The notes under the pieces were generated by a model. That model was not told the DNA's origin. It did not search any database and saw nothing but the letters and a program-made list of their open reading frames with translations. A DNA stretch of 64,000 bases from Cellulomonas sp. Root930 (GTDB taxonomy: Bacteria; Actinomycetota; Actinomycetes; Actinomycetales; Cellulomonadaceae): the NCBI GenBank assembly GCA_001429255.1, contig LMJI01000001.1, forward strand, positions 2,831,879-2,895,878, read 5' to 3'. Positions 7,104-20,023 of the stretch are shown in pieces (the stretch's first letter is position 1; every line of letters starts with the position of its first letter). A program made the position numbers and the translations under genes.

Positions 7104-8539
7104 ATGCCGGCCCCCGCGAACCAGTCGTCGTCGTCCTGCGCGGCCGAGGTCGGTGCGAGGCGGTCGAGCAGGGTGGCGCCGATCATGCCCGCGGCCAGCG
7201 TGGTGCCGTCCGCGGGGTCGACCAGGAGGAACCCGCCGGTGCGCCGGTGTGTGGCGTACTCGTCGAGCACGATCGGCTCCGCCAGCCGGAGCTTGACCCG
7301 CCCGATCGCGTTGAGCGTCAGGGCACGCGGCGGGATGTCCGAGGAGGTGTCGGTGGCGTCGACCGCGTGCAGGGTGTCCACGCCGTCCCAGGCCTCGACG
7401 GTGAGCGTGTCCACGTCCAGGCGCGCGTTCACCTCGCGCAGCAGCGCCCGGACCGTGCGGGTGCCGACGCGGACCAGGAGGCGGGCGCCCAGGACGCTGC
7501 GCTTCTCGGCCAGCCAGCAGACGGTGCCCTCCAGGTCGGACCCGACGGTGACCGTCGCGGCCGTGGGCACGAGGACGTCGCCGCGGGCCACGTCGACGTC
7601 GTCGGCCAGCCGGAGCGTGACCGACTGCGGCGCGTGCGCCTCGGTGAGCGGTCCGTCGAACGTGTCGATGCCGACGACCGTGCTCCGCTTGCCCGAGGGG
7701 AGGACGGTCACCTCGTCACCCACGGTCACGACGCCGGACGCCACCCGGCCCGCGTAGCCGCGGTAGTCGGGGTGCTCCGCGGTGCGCGGCCGGATGACCA
7801 CCTGCACGGGGAACCGGAACGGCTCGGACAGGGCGTCGCGGCCCACCTCGACGGACTCGAGGTGCTCCAGCAGCGTCGGCCCGTCGTACCAGGGCGTCCG
7901 CGTCGAGCGGTCCACGACGTTGTCGCCGGCGAGCGCCGAGAGCGGGACGGCGGTGACGTCCGGGATGCCGAGGCTGAGCGCGTAGGCGGTGAACTCGTCC
8001 GCGATGGCGCGGAAGGTGGCCTCGTCGAAGTCGACCAGGTCCATCTTGTTCACGGCGAGCACCACGTGCGGCACCCGCAGGAGGGCCGTGATCGTCGCGT
8101 GCCGGCGGGTCTGCTCCAGCACGCCCTTGCGGGCGTCCACCAGCACGATCGCGAGCTCGGCCGTGGACGCGCCGGTGACCATGTTGCGCGTGTACTGCAC
8201 GTGCCCCGGGGTGTCGGCGAGCACGAACGCGCGGGTGGCCGTCGAGAAGTACCGGTACGCCACGTCGATCGTGATGCCCTGCTCGCGCTCGGCGCGCAGG
8301 CCGTCGGTCAGGAGGGCCAGGTCGACGTCGCCGCCGCCGCGGGCCAGCGTCGCCGCCTCGACCGCGCTCAGCTGGTCGGCCAAGACCGACTTGGTGTCGT
8401 ACAGCAGTCTCCCGATCAGGGTGCTCTTGCCGTCGTCGACGGATCCGGCCGTGGCCAGGCGCAGGAGGTCCCGCGTCGCGTGCTCGGTCACGTGCTGCGT
8501 CTCCTCGGTCGGTTCCAGCTGGACGGTGGGGGCGCCCAT
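7100..8539 (-). CDS. cysN: Sulfate adenylyltransferase subunit 1 (GTPase)
   Basis: A 479-residue EF-Tu-like GTPase. Seen: the P-loop AGSVDDGKSTLIGRLLYD, the G2/G3 region REQGITIDVAYRYF and LADTPGHVQY, the G4 motif NKMDLVD, and beta-barrel domains with RGYAGRVASG and a late RRTGGFLLVDP. It couples GTP hydrolysis to APS synthesis by CysD. There is no C-terminal APS kinase domain, unlike CysNC, which fits the APS-reducing CysH encoded upstream: the pathway goes straight from APS to sulfite. The start codon shares one base with the cysD stop (TGATG). The stop overlaps the siroheme synthase start. Confidence 0.95.
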   Translation of the reverse strand: MGAPTVQLEPTEETQHVTEHATRDLLRLATAGSVDDGKSTLIGRLLYDTKSVLADQLSAVEAATLARGGGDVDLALLTDGLRAEREQGITIDVAYRYFSTATRAFVLADTPGHVQYTRNMVTGASTAELAIVLVDARKGVLEQTRRHATITALLRVPHVVLAVNKMDLVDFDEATFRAIADEFTAYALSLGIPDVTAVPLSALAGDNVVDRSTRTPWYDGPTLLEHLESVEVGRDALSEPFRFPVQVVIRPRTAEHPDYRGYAGRVASGVVTVGDEVTVLPSGKRSTVVGIDTFDGPLTEAHAPQSVTLRLADDVDVARGDVLVPTAATVTVGSDLEGTVCWLAEKRSVLGARLLVRVGTRTVRALLREVNARLDVDTLTVEAWDGVDTLHAVDATDTSSDIPPRALTLNAIGRVKLRLAEPIVLDEYATHRRTGGFLLVDPADGTTLAAGMIGATLLDRLAPTSAAQDDDDWFAGAGI

Positions 8540-9441
8540 CAGAAGTACCCCTCGCGCTTGCGGTCCTCCATCGCGGCCTCCGAGGCGCGGTCGTCGGCGC
8601 GGGTGGCGCCCCGCTCGGTGAGGCGGCTGGCACCCACCTCGACGATGACCTCGGGGACCGTCGACGCGGTCGACTCGACGGCGCCGGTGCAGCTCATGTC
8701 CCCGACCGTGCGGTACCGGACGGTGCGCACCTCGAGCGTCTCGCCGGTGCGCGGGCCGCCCCACCCGCCGGGGGCCAGCCACATGCCGTCGCGCAGGAAG
8801 ACCTCGCGCTGGTGCGAGTAGTAGATGGCTGGGAGCTCGATCTGCTCACGCTCGATGTAGCGCCACACGTCGAGCTCGGTCCAGTTGGACAGGGGGAAGA
8901 CGCGGACGTGCTCGCCGAGCCTGTGGCGGCCGTTGTACAGGTCCCACAGCTCGGGTCGCTGCCGGCGCGGGTCCCACTGGCCGAACTCGTCCCGCAACGA
9001 GAACACCCGCTCCTTGGCGCGGGCCTTCTCCTCGTCGCGACGTCCGCCGCCGAACACCGCGTCGAACTTGTGCGCCGTGATGCCGTCGAGCAGGGGGACC
9101 GTCTGCAGCGCGTTGCGCGAGCCGTCGGCCCGCTCGCTCACGCGGCCGTCGTCGATGGCGTCCTGCACGCTCGCGACGACGAGCCGCAGCCCGTGCTCGG
9201 CCACCACGCGGTCGCGGTACTCGATGACCTCGGGGAAGTTGTGCCCGGTGTCCACGTGCATGAGCGCGAACGGCACGGGGGCCGGCCAGAACGCCTTGCG
9301 CGCCAGGTGCAGCATGACGATGGAGTCCTTGCCGCCGCTGAACAGCAGGACCGGACGCTCGAACTCGCCGGCCACCTCGCGCATGACGTGGATGCCCTCG
9401 GACTCCAAGGCGTCCAGCTGGGTGAGGGTGACGACGCTCAT
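8539..9441 (-). CDS. cysD: Sulfate adenylyltransferase subunit 2
   Basis: A 300-residue PP-loop enzyme that adenylylates sulfate to APS with CysN. The PP-loop (VLLFSGGKDSIVMLHLARKA), HVDTGHNFPEVIEYRD, FGGGRRDEEKARAKERVFS and the FPLSNWTELDVWRYI block are all intact, as is the C-terminal end EDRKREGYF. ATG at 9441 overlaps the cysH stop (ATGA). Length and motifs match the family, so a functional subunit is expected. Confidence 0.96.
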   Translation of the reverse strand: MSVVTLTQLDALESEGIHVMREVAGEFERPVLLFSGGKDSIVMLHLARKAFWPAPVPFALMHVDTGHNFPEVIEYRDRVVAEHGLRLVVASVQDAIDDGRVSERADGSRNALQTVPLLDGITAHKFDAVFGGGRRDEEKARAKERVFSLRDEFGQWDPRRQRPELWDLYNGRHRLGEHVRVFPLSNWTELDVWRYIEREQIELPAIYYSHQREVFLRDGMWLAPGGWGGPRTGETLEVRTVRYRTVGDMSCTGAVESTASTVPEVIVEVGASRLTERGATRADDRASEAAMEDRKREGYF

Positions 9442-10127
9442 GTGTGCAACCCGCATTCGATCTTGGAGGTACCGGACCAGCGACCCGCTCGCGGGTCCTC
9501 GCCGGGGGCGACGGCGCGCGTGCAGGGGGCGCAGCCGATGGACGCGTAGCCGGCCTGGCGCAGCGGGTTCAGCACCACGTGGTGCTCCTCGACGTAGGCG
9601 TCCACGTCGTCCTGCGTCCACGCGGCCAGGGGGTTGAGCTTGACCTTGCCGCGCTTGGCGTCCCAGCCGACGACCGTGATGTCGGTGCGGGTCGGGGCGT
9701 CCTCGCGGCGCATGCCCGTGATCCACGCGGTGTACGGCTCCAGGCCGCGCTCCAGCGGCTCGACCTTGCGCAGGGCGCAGCACAGGTTCGGGTCGCGGTC
9801 GTGCAGCTTCTCGCCGTGCTCCGCGTCCTGCTCGGCGACCGTGCGCAGCGGCAGGATCGTGCGGAGCTGGATGTTCGTGAAGTCTGCGTAGTAGTCGCGC
9901 GTGCCGAGGGTCTCGGCGAAGTGGTAGCCGGTGTCGAGGAAGATCACGTCGATGCCGGGCACCGCCGCGGCGGCGAGGTGCACGAGCACCTCGTCGCCCA
10001 TCGAGGACGCCAGCACCAGGTCGGTGCCGAACGTCTGCGCGGCCCACCGCAGGATGTCCGAGGGGTGCGCGCCCTCGAGGTCGCGGCCCGCCTGCTCGGC
10101 GAGCTGCTGGAGGTCGGCGGTGATCAT
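9438..10127 (-). CDS. cysH: Adenylyl-sulfate (APS) reductase, [4Fe-4S] type
   Basis: A 229-residue PP-loop reductase that converts APS to sulfite using thioredoxin. The cluster cysteines that mark the APS-specific type are present: C116-C117 (LCCALRK) and C199-x2-C202 (GCAPCTR). The redox-active Cys is C225 in the conserved ECGLH tail. A PAPS reductase would lack the first four, so APS is the likely substrate (EC 1.8.4.10). The ATG at 10127 overlaps the stop of the four-Cys mini-gene and is preferred over upstream starts because the PP-loop family begins just after it. It overlaps cysD by 4 bp downstream. Confidence 0.94.
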   Translation of the reverse strand: MITADLQQLAEQAGRDLEGAHPSDILRWAAQTFGTDLVLASSMGDEVLVHLAAAAVPGIDVIFLDTGYHFAETLGTRDYYADFTNIQLRTILPLRTVAEQDAEHGEKLHDRDPNLCCALRKVEPLERGLEPYTAWITGMRREDAPTRTDITVVGWDAKRGKVKLNPLAAWTQDDVDAYVEEHHVVLNPLRQAGYASIGCAPCTRAVAPGEDPRAGRWSGTSKIECGLHT

Positions 10128-10282
10128 GAGCGCGTCACCAGCCCGACGAACCGCAGCCCGAACGCGCGGGTGCACGCGCGGCAATCCCACTCCCCGTGCT
10201 TCTCGCCGGCCGGCCACAGGTCCTCGCTGGCGCAGAAGGGGCAGTAGTAGGGGACCGCTCGCTCGGAGCCGCTGGTGCTCAT
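10124..10282 (-). CDS. Four-cysteine mini-protein (zinc- or cluster-binding) in the sulfur operon
   Basis: A 52-residue protein with two CxxC pairs, PYYCPFCASEDLW and EWDCRACTRAFGL, spaced as in a rubredoxin-like or zinc-ribbon knuckle. It is coupled on both sides: its ATG at 10282 overlaps the sulfite reductase stop and its stop overlaps the cysH start (ATGA both times). Similar tiny Cys-rich genes are found at this place in other actinobacterial cys operons (from memory). It could carry electrons to sulfite reductase, bind zinc structurally or assist cluster loading; the sequence does not decide. Confidence 0.85.
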   Translation of the reverse strand: MSTSGSERAVPYYCPFCASEDLWPAGEKHGEWDCRACTRAFGLRFVGLVTRS

Positions 10283-11937
10283 CGCAGGTCCTCCTCGTCC
10301 GCCCGGTGCGCCCAGTGCGCGAACAGCTCGCCCTCGGTGCGCTGCTCGTCGAACTTGCGCGTGACGCGCTCGATGTAGTCGGGCAGCTCCTCGGCCGGCA
10401 CGCGCAGGCCGCGCAGCGTCTTGCCCAGCCCGCTGGTCAGCCCGAGCCCGCCGCCGAGGTGCACCTGGTAGCCGTCCTCGCCGTTCGCCAGCGCGCCCTT
10501 GAGGCCGATGTCGGCGGTCTGGATCCGGGCGCACGAGTTGGGGCAGCCGTTGAGGTTGATGGTGATCGGCTGGTCGAACGTGGGCAGCCGGTTCTCCAGC
10601 TCGCCGATCAGGTGCGTCGCGCGCGCCTTGGTCTCGACGATGGCCAGCTTGCAGAACTCGATGCCGGTGCACGCCATGGTGCCGCGGCGGAACGTGCTCG
10701 CCGTCCGGACGTGCAGCCCGGCGGCCTCGAGCCCGTCGACCAGGGCGTCGACCTTGTCCGGCGCGACGTCGAGGATGACGAGCTTCTGCTCGACGGTCAG
10801 CCGGATCCGGGCGGAGCCGGCCGCCTCGACCAGGTCGGCGACCTGCCCGAGCAGCTCCCCGGAGATGCGTCCGACGGTCGGGGCGACGCCGACGTAGAAG
10901 TTGCCGTCCTTCTGGGGGTGCACGCCGACATGGTCGCGGCGGCCGGTGGGCGGCGGGGGAGGCGCGGGGCCGTCCGTCAGGGTCCAGCCCAGGTACTCGG
11001 CCTCGAGCACCTGCCGGAACAGCTCGGCACCCCAGTCGGCGACGAGGAACTTCAGGCGTGCACGGGTGCGCAGCCGGCGGTAGCCGTAGTCGCGGAAGAT
11101 CCCCACCACGCCGGTCCAGACCTCGGGGATCTGCTCGAGGGTGACGAACGCGCCCAGCCGGACGCCGAGCTTGGGGTTGGTCGACAGCGCGCCGCCCACC
11201 CAGACGTCGAAGCCGGGTCCGAGCTCCGGGTGCACCACGCCGACGAACGCGACGTCGTTGATCTCGTGCGCGACGTCGTGGTGCGGCGATCCGCTGATCG
11301 CGGTCTTGAACTTGCGCGGCAGGTTGGAGAACGCCGGGTCGCCGATGTAGCGCTCCGCGATCTCGCGGATAGCGGGCGTGCCGTCGATGATCTCGTCGGC
11401 CGCGACCCCGGCGACGGGGGAGCCGAGGATGACGCGGGGCGTGTCGCCGCACGCCTCCTGCGTGCTCAGGCCGGTGGCCTCGAGCCGACGCCAGATCTCC
11501 GGGACGTCCTCGACGCGGATCCAGTGCAGCTGGATGTTCTGCCGGTCCGTGATGTCCGCAGTGCCGCGACCGAACTCCACCGAGACCTCGGAGATGACGC
11601 GCAGCTGCTCGAGGCTCAGGGCGCCGCCGTCGCAGCGGACGCGGAGCATGAAGTACTCGTCGTCGAGCTCGTGCGGCTCGAGGGTGGCGGTCTTGCCGCC
11701 GTCGATGCCGGGCTTGCGCTGGGTGTAGAGGCCCCACCAGCGCATCCGCCCGCGCAGGTCCTCCGGCGCGATGCTCGCGAAACCCTCGCGCGAGTAGACC
11801 GTCTCGATGCGGTGGCGGACGTTCAGGCCGTCGTCGTCCTGCTTGAACTGCTCGTTCCCGTTGAGGGGTTCGCGCTGGTCGAAGGCCCACTGGCCCTCGG
11901 CACGAGCAGCGGGCGGGGCGATCCTGGTGTGCGCCAT
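10279..11937 (-). CDS. sirA: Sulfite reductase (ferredoxin-type, siroheme/[4Fe-4S])
   Basis: A 552-residue single-subunit reductase that takes sulfite to sulfide with six electrons. Two nitrite/sulfite reductase repeats are visible. The cluster/siroheme ligands lie in ACTGIEFCKLAI (C-x5-C) and LNGCPNSCARIQ (C-x3-C), and the siroheme-binding GRGTADITDRQNIQLHW is present. The ATG at 11937 is supported by GGAG about 11 nt upstream; a longer N terminus in the frame has no such signal. It heads an operon whose members make its substrate (cysD, cysN, cysH) and its cofactor (siroheme synthase). Regulation is probably through the cysteine-rich leader peptide 107 nt upstream. Confidence 0.94.
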   Translation of the reverse strand: MAHTRIAPPAARAEGQWAFDQREPLNGNEQFKQDDDGLNVRHRIETVYSREGFASIAPEDLRGRMRWWGLYTQRKPGIDGGKTATLEPHELDDEYFMLRVRCDGGALSLEQLRVISEVSVEFGRGTADITDRQNIQLHWIRVEDVPEIWRRLEATGLSTQEACGDTPRVILGSPVAGVAADEIIDGTPAIREIAERYIGDPAFSNLPRKFKTAISGSPHHDVAHEINDVAFVGVVHPELGPGFDVWVGGALSTNPKLGVRLGAFVTLEQIPEVWTGVVGIFRDYGYRRLRTRARLKFLVADWGAELFRQVLEAEYLGWTLTDGPAPPPPPTGRRDHVGVHPQKDGNFYVGVAPTVGRISGELLGQVADLVEAAGSARIRLTVEQKLVILDVAPDKVDALVDGLEAAGLHVRTASTFRRGTMACTGIEFCKLAIVETKARATHLIGELENRLPTFDQPITINLNGCPNSCARIQTADIGLKGALANGEDGYQVHLGGGLGLTSGLGKTLRGLRVPAEELPDYIERVTRKFDEQRTEGELFAHWAHRADEEDLR

Positions 11938-12043
11938 AGGGGCGTTATCTCCGGGAGAACGTGGACGTGCGCCTGCACCCACCGCTCAGGGGAAGCGGTA
12001 CTCCGGACGCAGACCGCGCGCCCGAGGGGGACGAGGGGCGGGG

Positions 12044-12097
12044 TCAGTTGCTCCGCGGACAGCAGCACACGCACAGGTCCGCGGCGACGGTGCACAT
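12044..12097 (-). CDS. Cysteine-rich leader peptide of the sulfur operon (probable attenuator uORF)
   Basis: The minus strand encodes MCTVAADLCVCCCPRSN and a stop: 17 residues, five of them Cys, including a C-V-C-C-C run near the end. An in-frame GTG at 12133 would extend it to 29 residues with two more Cys. It ends 106 nt before the sulfite reductase start. Cys-rich uORFs in front of sulfur-assimilation genes are known in mycobacteria, and leader peptides of the general form R-x-H-x-D-L-x-R are widespread in actinobacteria. By that logic, scarce charged Cys-tRNA would stall the ribosome here and raise downstream expression. Neither start has a good Shine-Dalgarno, so the exact start is uncertain. 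Confidence 0.72.
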   Translation of the reverse strand: MCTVAADLCVCCCPRSN

Positions 12098-12275
12098 GCA
12101 CCGACACGAGAGGCGGAACCCGGGGGCGATCACCCGACGAGGTTGTCACGCGCACGGGGAACGCGGGAGAGGGCGTCCGGATCATGAGATTGTGCGGCCG
12201 AAATGTGGGACGCGCGTCCAGAAAGCGATAAGTAGACCGATCCAGTAGCGATTCGGAGTCGTCGCGACCGCGACG

Positions 12276-12281
12276 TAGGCT
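12276..12281 (+). promoter_or_regulatory. -10 box of zapE (probably leaderless mRNA)
   Basis: TAGGCT, a typical TANNNT actinobacterial -10, ends 8 nt before the GTG of zapE. Transcription would begin at or within a base of the start codon, giving a leaderless message; no Shine-Dalgarno is present. A weak -35 (TTCGGA) lies 18 bp upstream. Confidence 0.55.
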
Positions 12282-12289
12282 GCTCGATC

Positions 12290-13324
12290 GTGACCTCCCC
12301 GGACGCCCCGAGCGGCGCCCCCAGCCTGACCGAGCGCCGGCCCGTCGTCCCGCCGGACCGCCTGCTGGCCGAGCTCGTCCCGCCGCGCCACTTCGCCGAC
12401 GAGTCCTTCGCCACCTACCGACCGGACCCCGCGCACCCCTCGCAGCGCGCCGCCGTGCAGCGGCTCTCGGCCGCCGCCGAGGAGATCCGGCGGGGACCGT
12501 CGCGCTCATGGCTGAAGCGCGCGAAGTCCGCACCGGTCGCGATCTACCTCGACGGCGGGTTCGGGGTGGGCAAGACCCACCTGCTCGCGTCGCTCGCGCA
12601 CGCCGTGGGGGTCGCGGACGCCGCCTACGGCACGTTCGTCGAGTACACCAACCTCGTCGGCGCCCTCGGCTTCCTGCCGACCGTGGAGGCGCTGGCCACT
12701 TGTCGCCTGGTCTGCATCGACGAGTTCGAGCTCGACGACCCCGGCGACACCGTCCTGATGTCCCGCCTCCTGCGCGAGCTCGCCGACCGCGGGGTCGCCC
12801 TCGCCGCCACGTCGAACACCCTCCCCGGCTCGCTCGGGGAGGGCCGGTTCGCCGCCGACGACTTCCTGCGGGAGATCCAGGCGCTCTCCGACCGGTTCGA
12901 GGTCCTGCGCATCGACGGAGACGACTACCGGCACCGCGCGGTCGTCACGGACGCCGAGGGGCTCTCCGACGACGCGGTACGGGCTGCCGCGGACGGCCGG
13001 GACGACGCGACCCTGGACGACTTCGGCGACCTGCTCGCGCACCTGGCGACCGTGCACCCGAGCCGGTACGGCGCGCTGCTCGACGGGGTCGGGCTCGTGG
13101 CGCTCACGGGCGTCCACGCGGTGCCCACGCAGGACGTCGCGCTGCGGCTGGTGGTGCTCGTGGACCGGCTGTACGACCGCGACGTGCCCGTGCTGCTGGG
13201 CGGGGCGGGGGAGAAGGACCTGTTCTCGCCCGAGATGCTCGCCGGCGGCTACCGCAAGAAGTACTACCGCGCGCTGTCGCGCCTGGGCTCGCTCGCCGCC
13301 GACGGCGCGGCGCTCGTCGGTTAG
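12290..13324 (+). CDS. zapE: ZapE/AFG1-family ATPase
   Basis: A 344-residue P-loop ATPase of the ZapE/AFG1 family. Walker A is LDGGFGVGKTHLLASL and Walker B is LVCIDEFELDD, followed by the sensor segment AATSNTLPGSLGEGRF and the family tail LFSPEMLAGGYRKKYYRALSRL. Proteobacterial ZapE modulates FtsZ assembly, and mitochondrial AFG1 acts in protein quality control; the actinobacterial role is not settled. The GTG start at 12290 is supported by the -10 box 8 nt upstream. The 3' end overlaps convergent treZ by 4 bp. Confidence 0.92.
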   Translation: MTSPDAPSGAPSLTERRPVVPPDRLLAELVPPRHFADESFATYRPDPAHPSQRAAVQRLSAAAEEIRRGPSRSWLKRAKSAPVAIYLDGGFGVGKTHLLASLAHAVGVADAAYGTFVEYTNLVGALGFLPTVEALATCRLVCIDEFELDDPGDTVLMSRLLRELADRGVALAATSNTLPGSLGEGRFAADDFLREIQALSDRFEVLRIDGDDYRHRAVVTDAEGLSDDAVRAAADGRDDATLDDFGDLLAHLATVHPSRYGALLDGVGLVALTGVHAVPTQDVALRLVVLVDRLYDRDVPVLLGGAGEKDLFSPEMLAGGYRKKYYRALSRLGSLAADGAALVG

Positions 13325-15108
13325 GCGAGGACGACGACGGACCGCGGGCAGGCGAGAACGAGCGCGCCGCCGGGAGTCGGTTCCACGGTCGCCGGGTCCC
13401 AGGCTGCCACCACGTCGACCGGGCCGTCCGTGTGCACGGGGATCGCGACCTCCTCGCCCGACAGGTTGATCACGACGCGCGCCGAGCCGCGGTGCAGCAC
13501 CATCCAGCCGTCCCACGGCACGTCCTGCGGCCCGCCCTCGGTCGCACCGCCCCACACCAGGTCGGTCGCCGCGAGGTCACCGGCCGCGATGTCCGGGACG
13601 GTCCGGCGCACGGAGATCAGCGTCCGGTACCAGTCGAGCAGGCGGCGGTGCTCGGGGTGCGCCGGGTCGTCGAGCTCGTCACGCGTGAGGATGCTGCCGC
13701 GGAACGGGGAGGGCGCCTGCGGGTCCGGCACCTCGATGTCGCCGCCGTACAGGACGTCCCAGCCGTGGCCGCCGAACTCGCGCCGGCGGCCGTCCCGCAC
13801 GGCGGCGGCGAGCTCCGGCTCGGGGTGGTCGGTGAAGAACTGCCACGGGGTGCGGGTGCCCCACTCCTCGCCCATGAACAGCATCGGGCTGAACGGGGAC
13901 AGCAGGACCAGGGCGGCCTCCACCGCGAGGCGGCCGGGGTCGAGGCGCGCCGACGGGCGGTCGCCGAGGGCACGGTTGCCCACCTGGTCGTGGGTCGACG
14001 CCGCGACGACGAACCGGTGCCCGTCGGTGCCGGGCGGGACAGGACGGCCCCAGTCGCGGCCGCGGAACGTGGACAGGCCGCCGTCGTGCAGGAACACGCT
14101 GGTCATGACCTTGTGCAGCACCTCGGGGGTGCCGAAGTCGCCGTAGTAGCCGTGCCGTTCGCCGGTGACCAGCGCGTGGATCGCGTGGTGCACGTCGTCG
14201 TCCCACTGCGCCGTCATGCCCCAGCCGCCCTCGGCGGTCGGCGTGACCGAGACCGGGTCGTTGAGGTCGGACTCGGCGATCAGGGAGAGGGGGCGGCCCA
14301 GGTCGGCGGAGAGGGCGGCGACCTCGTCGGCCAGCTGGGACAGCAGGTGCCGGTCCGAGAAGTCGATGAGCGCGTGCACGGCGTCCAGTCGCAGGGCGTC
14401 CACGTGGAAGTCGCGGAACCAGCGCAGCGCGCTGTCGCACACCCAGCGGCGCACCTCGCCGGACCCCGGCCCGTCCAGGTTGATCGCCGATCCCCACGGG
14501 GTCTGGTGCGCGTCGGTGAAGTACGGACCGAACTCGCCCAGGTAGTTGCCGGACGGGCCCATGTGGTTGTGCACGACGTCCAGGCAGACGCCCAGGCCAC
14601 GAGCGTGCGCGGCGTCGACGAAGGTCTGGAGCGCTGCCGGGCCGCCGTACGGCTCGTGCACCGCGAACGTGCCGACGCCGTCGTAGCCCCACCCGTGGAC
14701 CCCGCTGAACGGGGCGACCGGCAGCAGCTCGACCAGGTCGACCCCCAAGGAGACGAGCTCGTCGAGATGGTCGACCGCGGAGGTCAACGTGCCCTCGGCG
14801 GTGAACGTGCCGACGTGCAGCTCGTACGTCACGTGCCCCCGGGCGTCGACGCCGGCCCACCCGTCGTCGCTCCACCGGAAGGCGGACGCGTCGAACACGC
14901 GGCTGGGGCCGTGCACCCCGGACGGCTGCCAGGCGCTGCGCGGATCGGGACGGGGATCGCTCCCGTCGACCGAGAACGCGTAGTCGGTGCCGTGCGGCAG
15001 GTCGCGGTCGTCGGACCACCAGCCGTCCTCGGCGGAGAGCGACGTGCGCGACGATCCCACGACGAGGTCGACGCGCTCGGCCGAGGGTGCCCAGACCCGT
15101 GCCCGCAC
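13321..15108 (-). CDS. treZ: Malto-oligosyltrehalose trehalohydrolase
   Basis: A 595-residue GH13 enzyme that releases trehalose from maltooligosyl-trehalose. The N-terminal E-set domain begins VRARVWAPSAERVDLVV. The (beta/alpha)8 barrel carries the nucleophile in DALRLDAVHAL, the acid/base in LIAESDLNDP and the third Asp in VAASTHDQVGNRA; GEEWGTRTPWQFFTDH is a TreZ hallmark. GTG at 15108 lies 5 bp after the treY stop, with GGAG inside the treY end. A long reading frame continues upstream across treY, but that is a shadow and not a fusion. It is the last gene of glgX-treY-treZ. Confidence 0.95.
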   Translation of the reverse strand: MRARVWAPSAERVDLVVGSSRTSLSAEDGWWSDDRDLPHGTDYAFSVDGSDPRPDPRSAWQPSGVHGPSRVFDASAFRWSDDGWAGVDARGHVTYELHVGTFTAEGTLTSAVDHLDELVSLGVDLVELLPVAPFSGVHGWGYDGVGTFAVHEPYGGPAALQTFVDAAHARGLGVCLDVVHNHMGPSGNYLGEFGPYFTDAHQTPWGSAINLDGPGSGEVRRWVCDSALRWFRDFHVDALRLDAVHALIDFSDRHLLSQLADEVAALSADLGRPLSLIAESDLNDPVSVTPTAEGGWGMTAQWDDDVHHAIHALVTGERHGYYGDFGTPEVLHKVMTSVFLHDGGLSTFRGRDWGRPVPPGTDGHRFVVAASTHDQVGNRALGDRPSARLDPGRLAVEAALVLLSPFSPMLFMGEEWGTRTPWQFFTDHPEPELAAAVRDGRRREFGGHGWDVLYGGDIEVPDPQAPSPFRGSILTRDELDDPAHPEHRRLLDWYRTLISVRRTVPDIAAGDLAATDLVWGGATEGGPQDVPWDGWMVLHRGSARVVINLSGEEVAIPVHTDGPVDVVAAWDPATVEPTPGGALVLACPRSVVVLA

Positions 15109-15113
15109 CGGGG

Positions 15114-19876
<4,763 letters not shown>

Positions 19877-20023
19877 GGGCCCAGGGTGCCAGGCGGGCGT
19901 CCATCTGGCGCGGGGGGCGAGGACGATCGGGCGTGGAGTTCGACACACCGCCAGGCGTTGCGCTCCGGCCGACGACCTGGTGCGCTGGCGATCCGGGGTG
20001 GGCCGACGAGAGCGGAGACAGCC

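Larger units (their letters stand above)
11938..12289. other. 352-bp divergent regulatory region between sulfite reductase and zapE
   Basis: This is the longest gap in the window. On the minus strand it holds the cysteine-rich leader ORF (12044-12097) and a GC-rich stretch of about 106 nt before the sulfite reductase start that could fold as an attenuator (for example CCGCT/AGCGG near 11985-12001). On the plus strand the TAGGCT box of zapE lies at its right end. I could not identify a convincing -10/-35 pair for the minus-strand operon. Confidence 0.6.
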
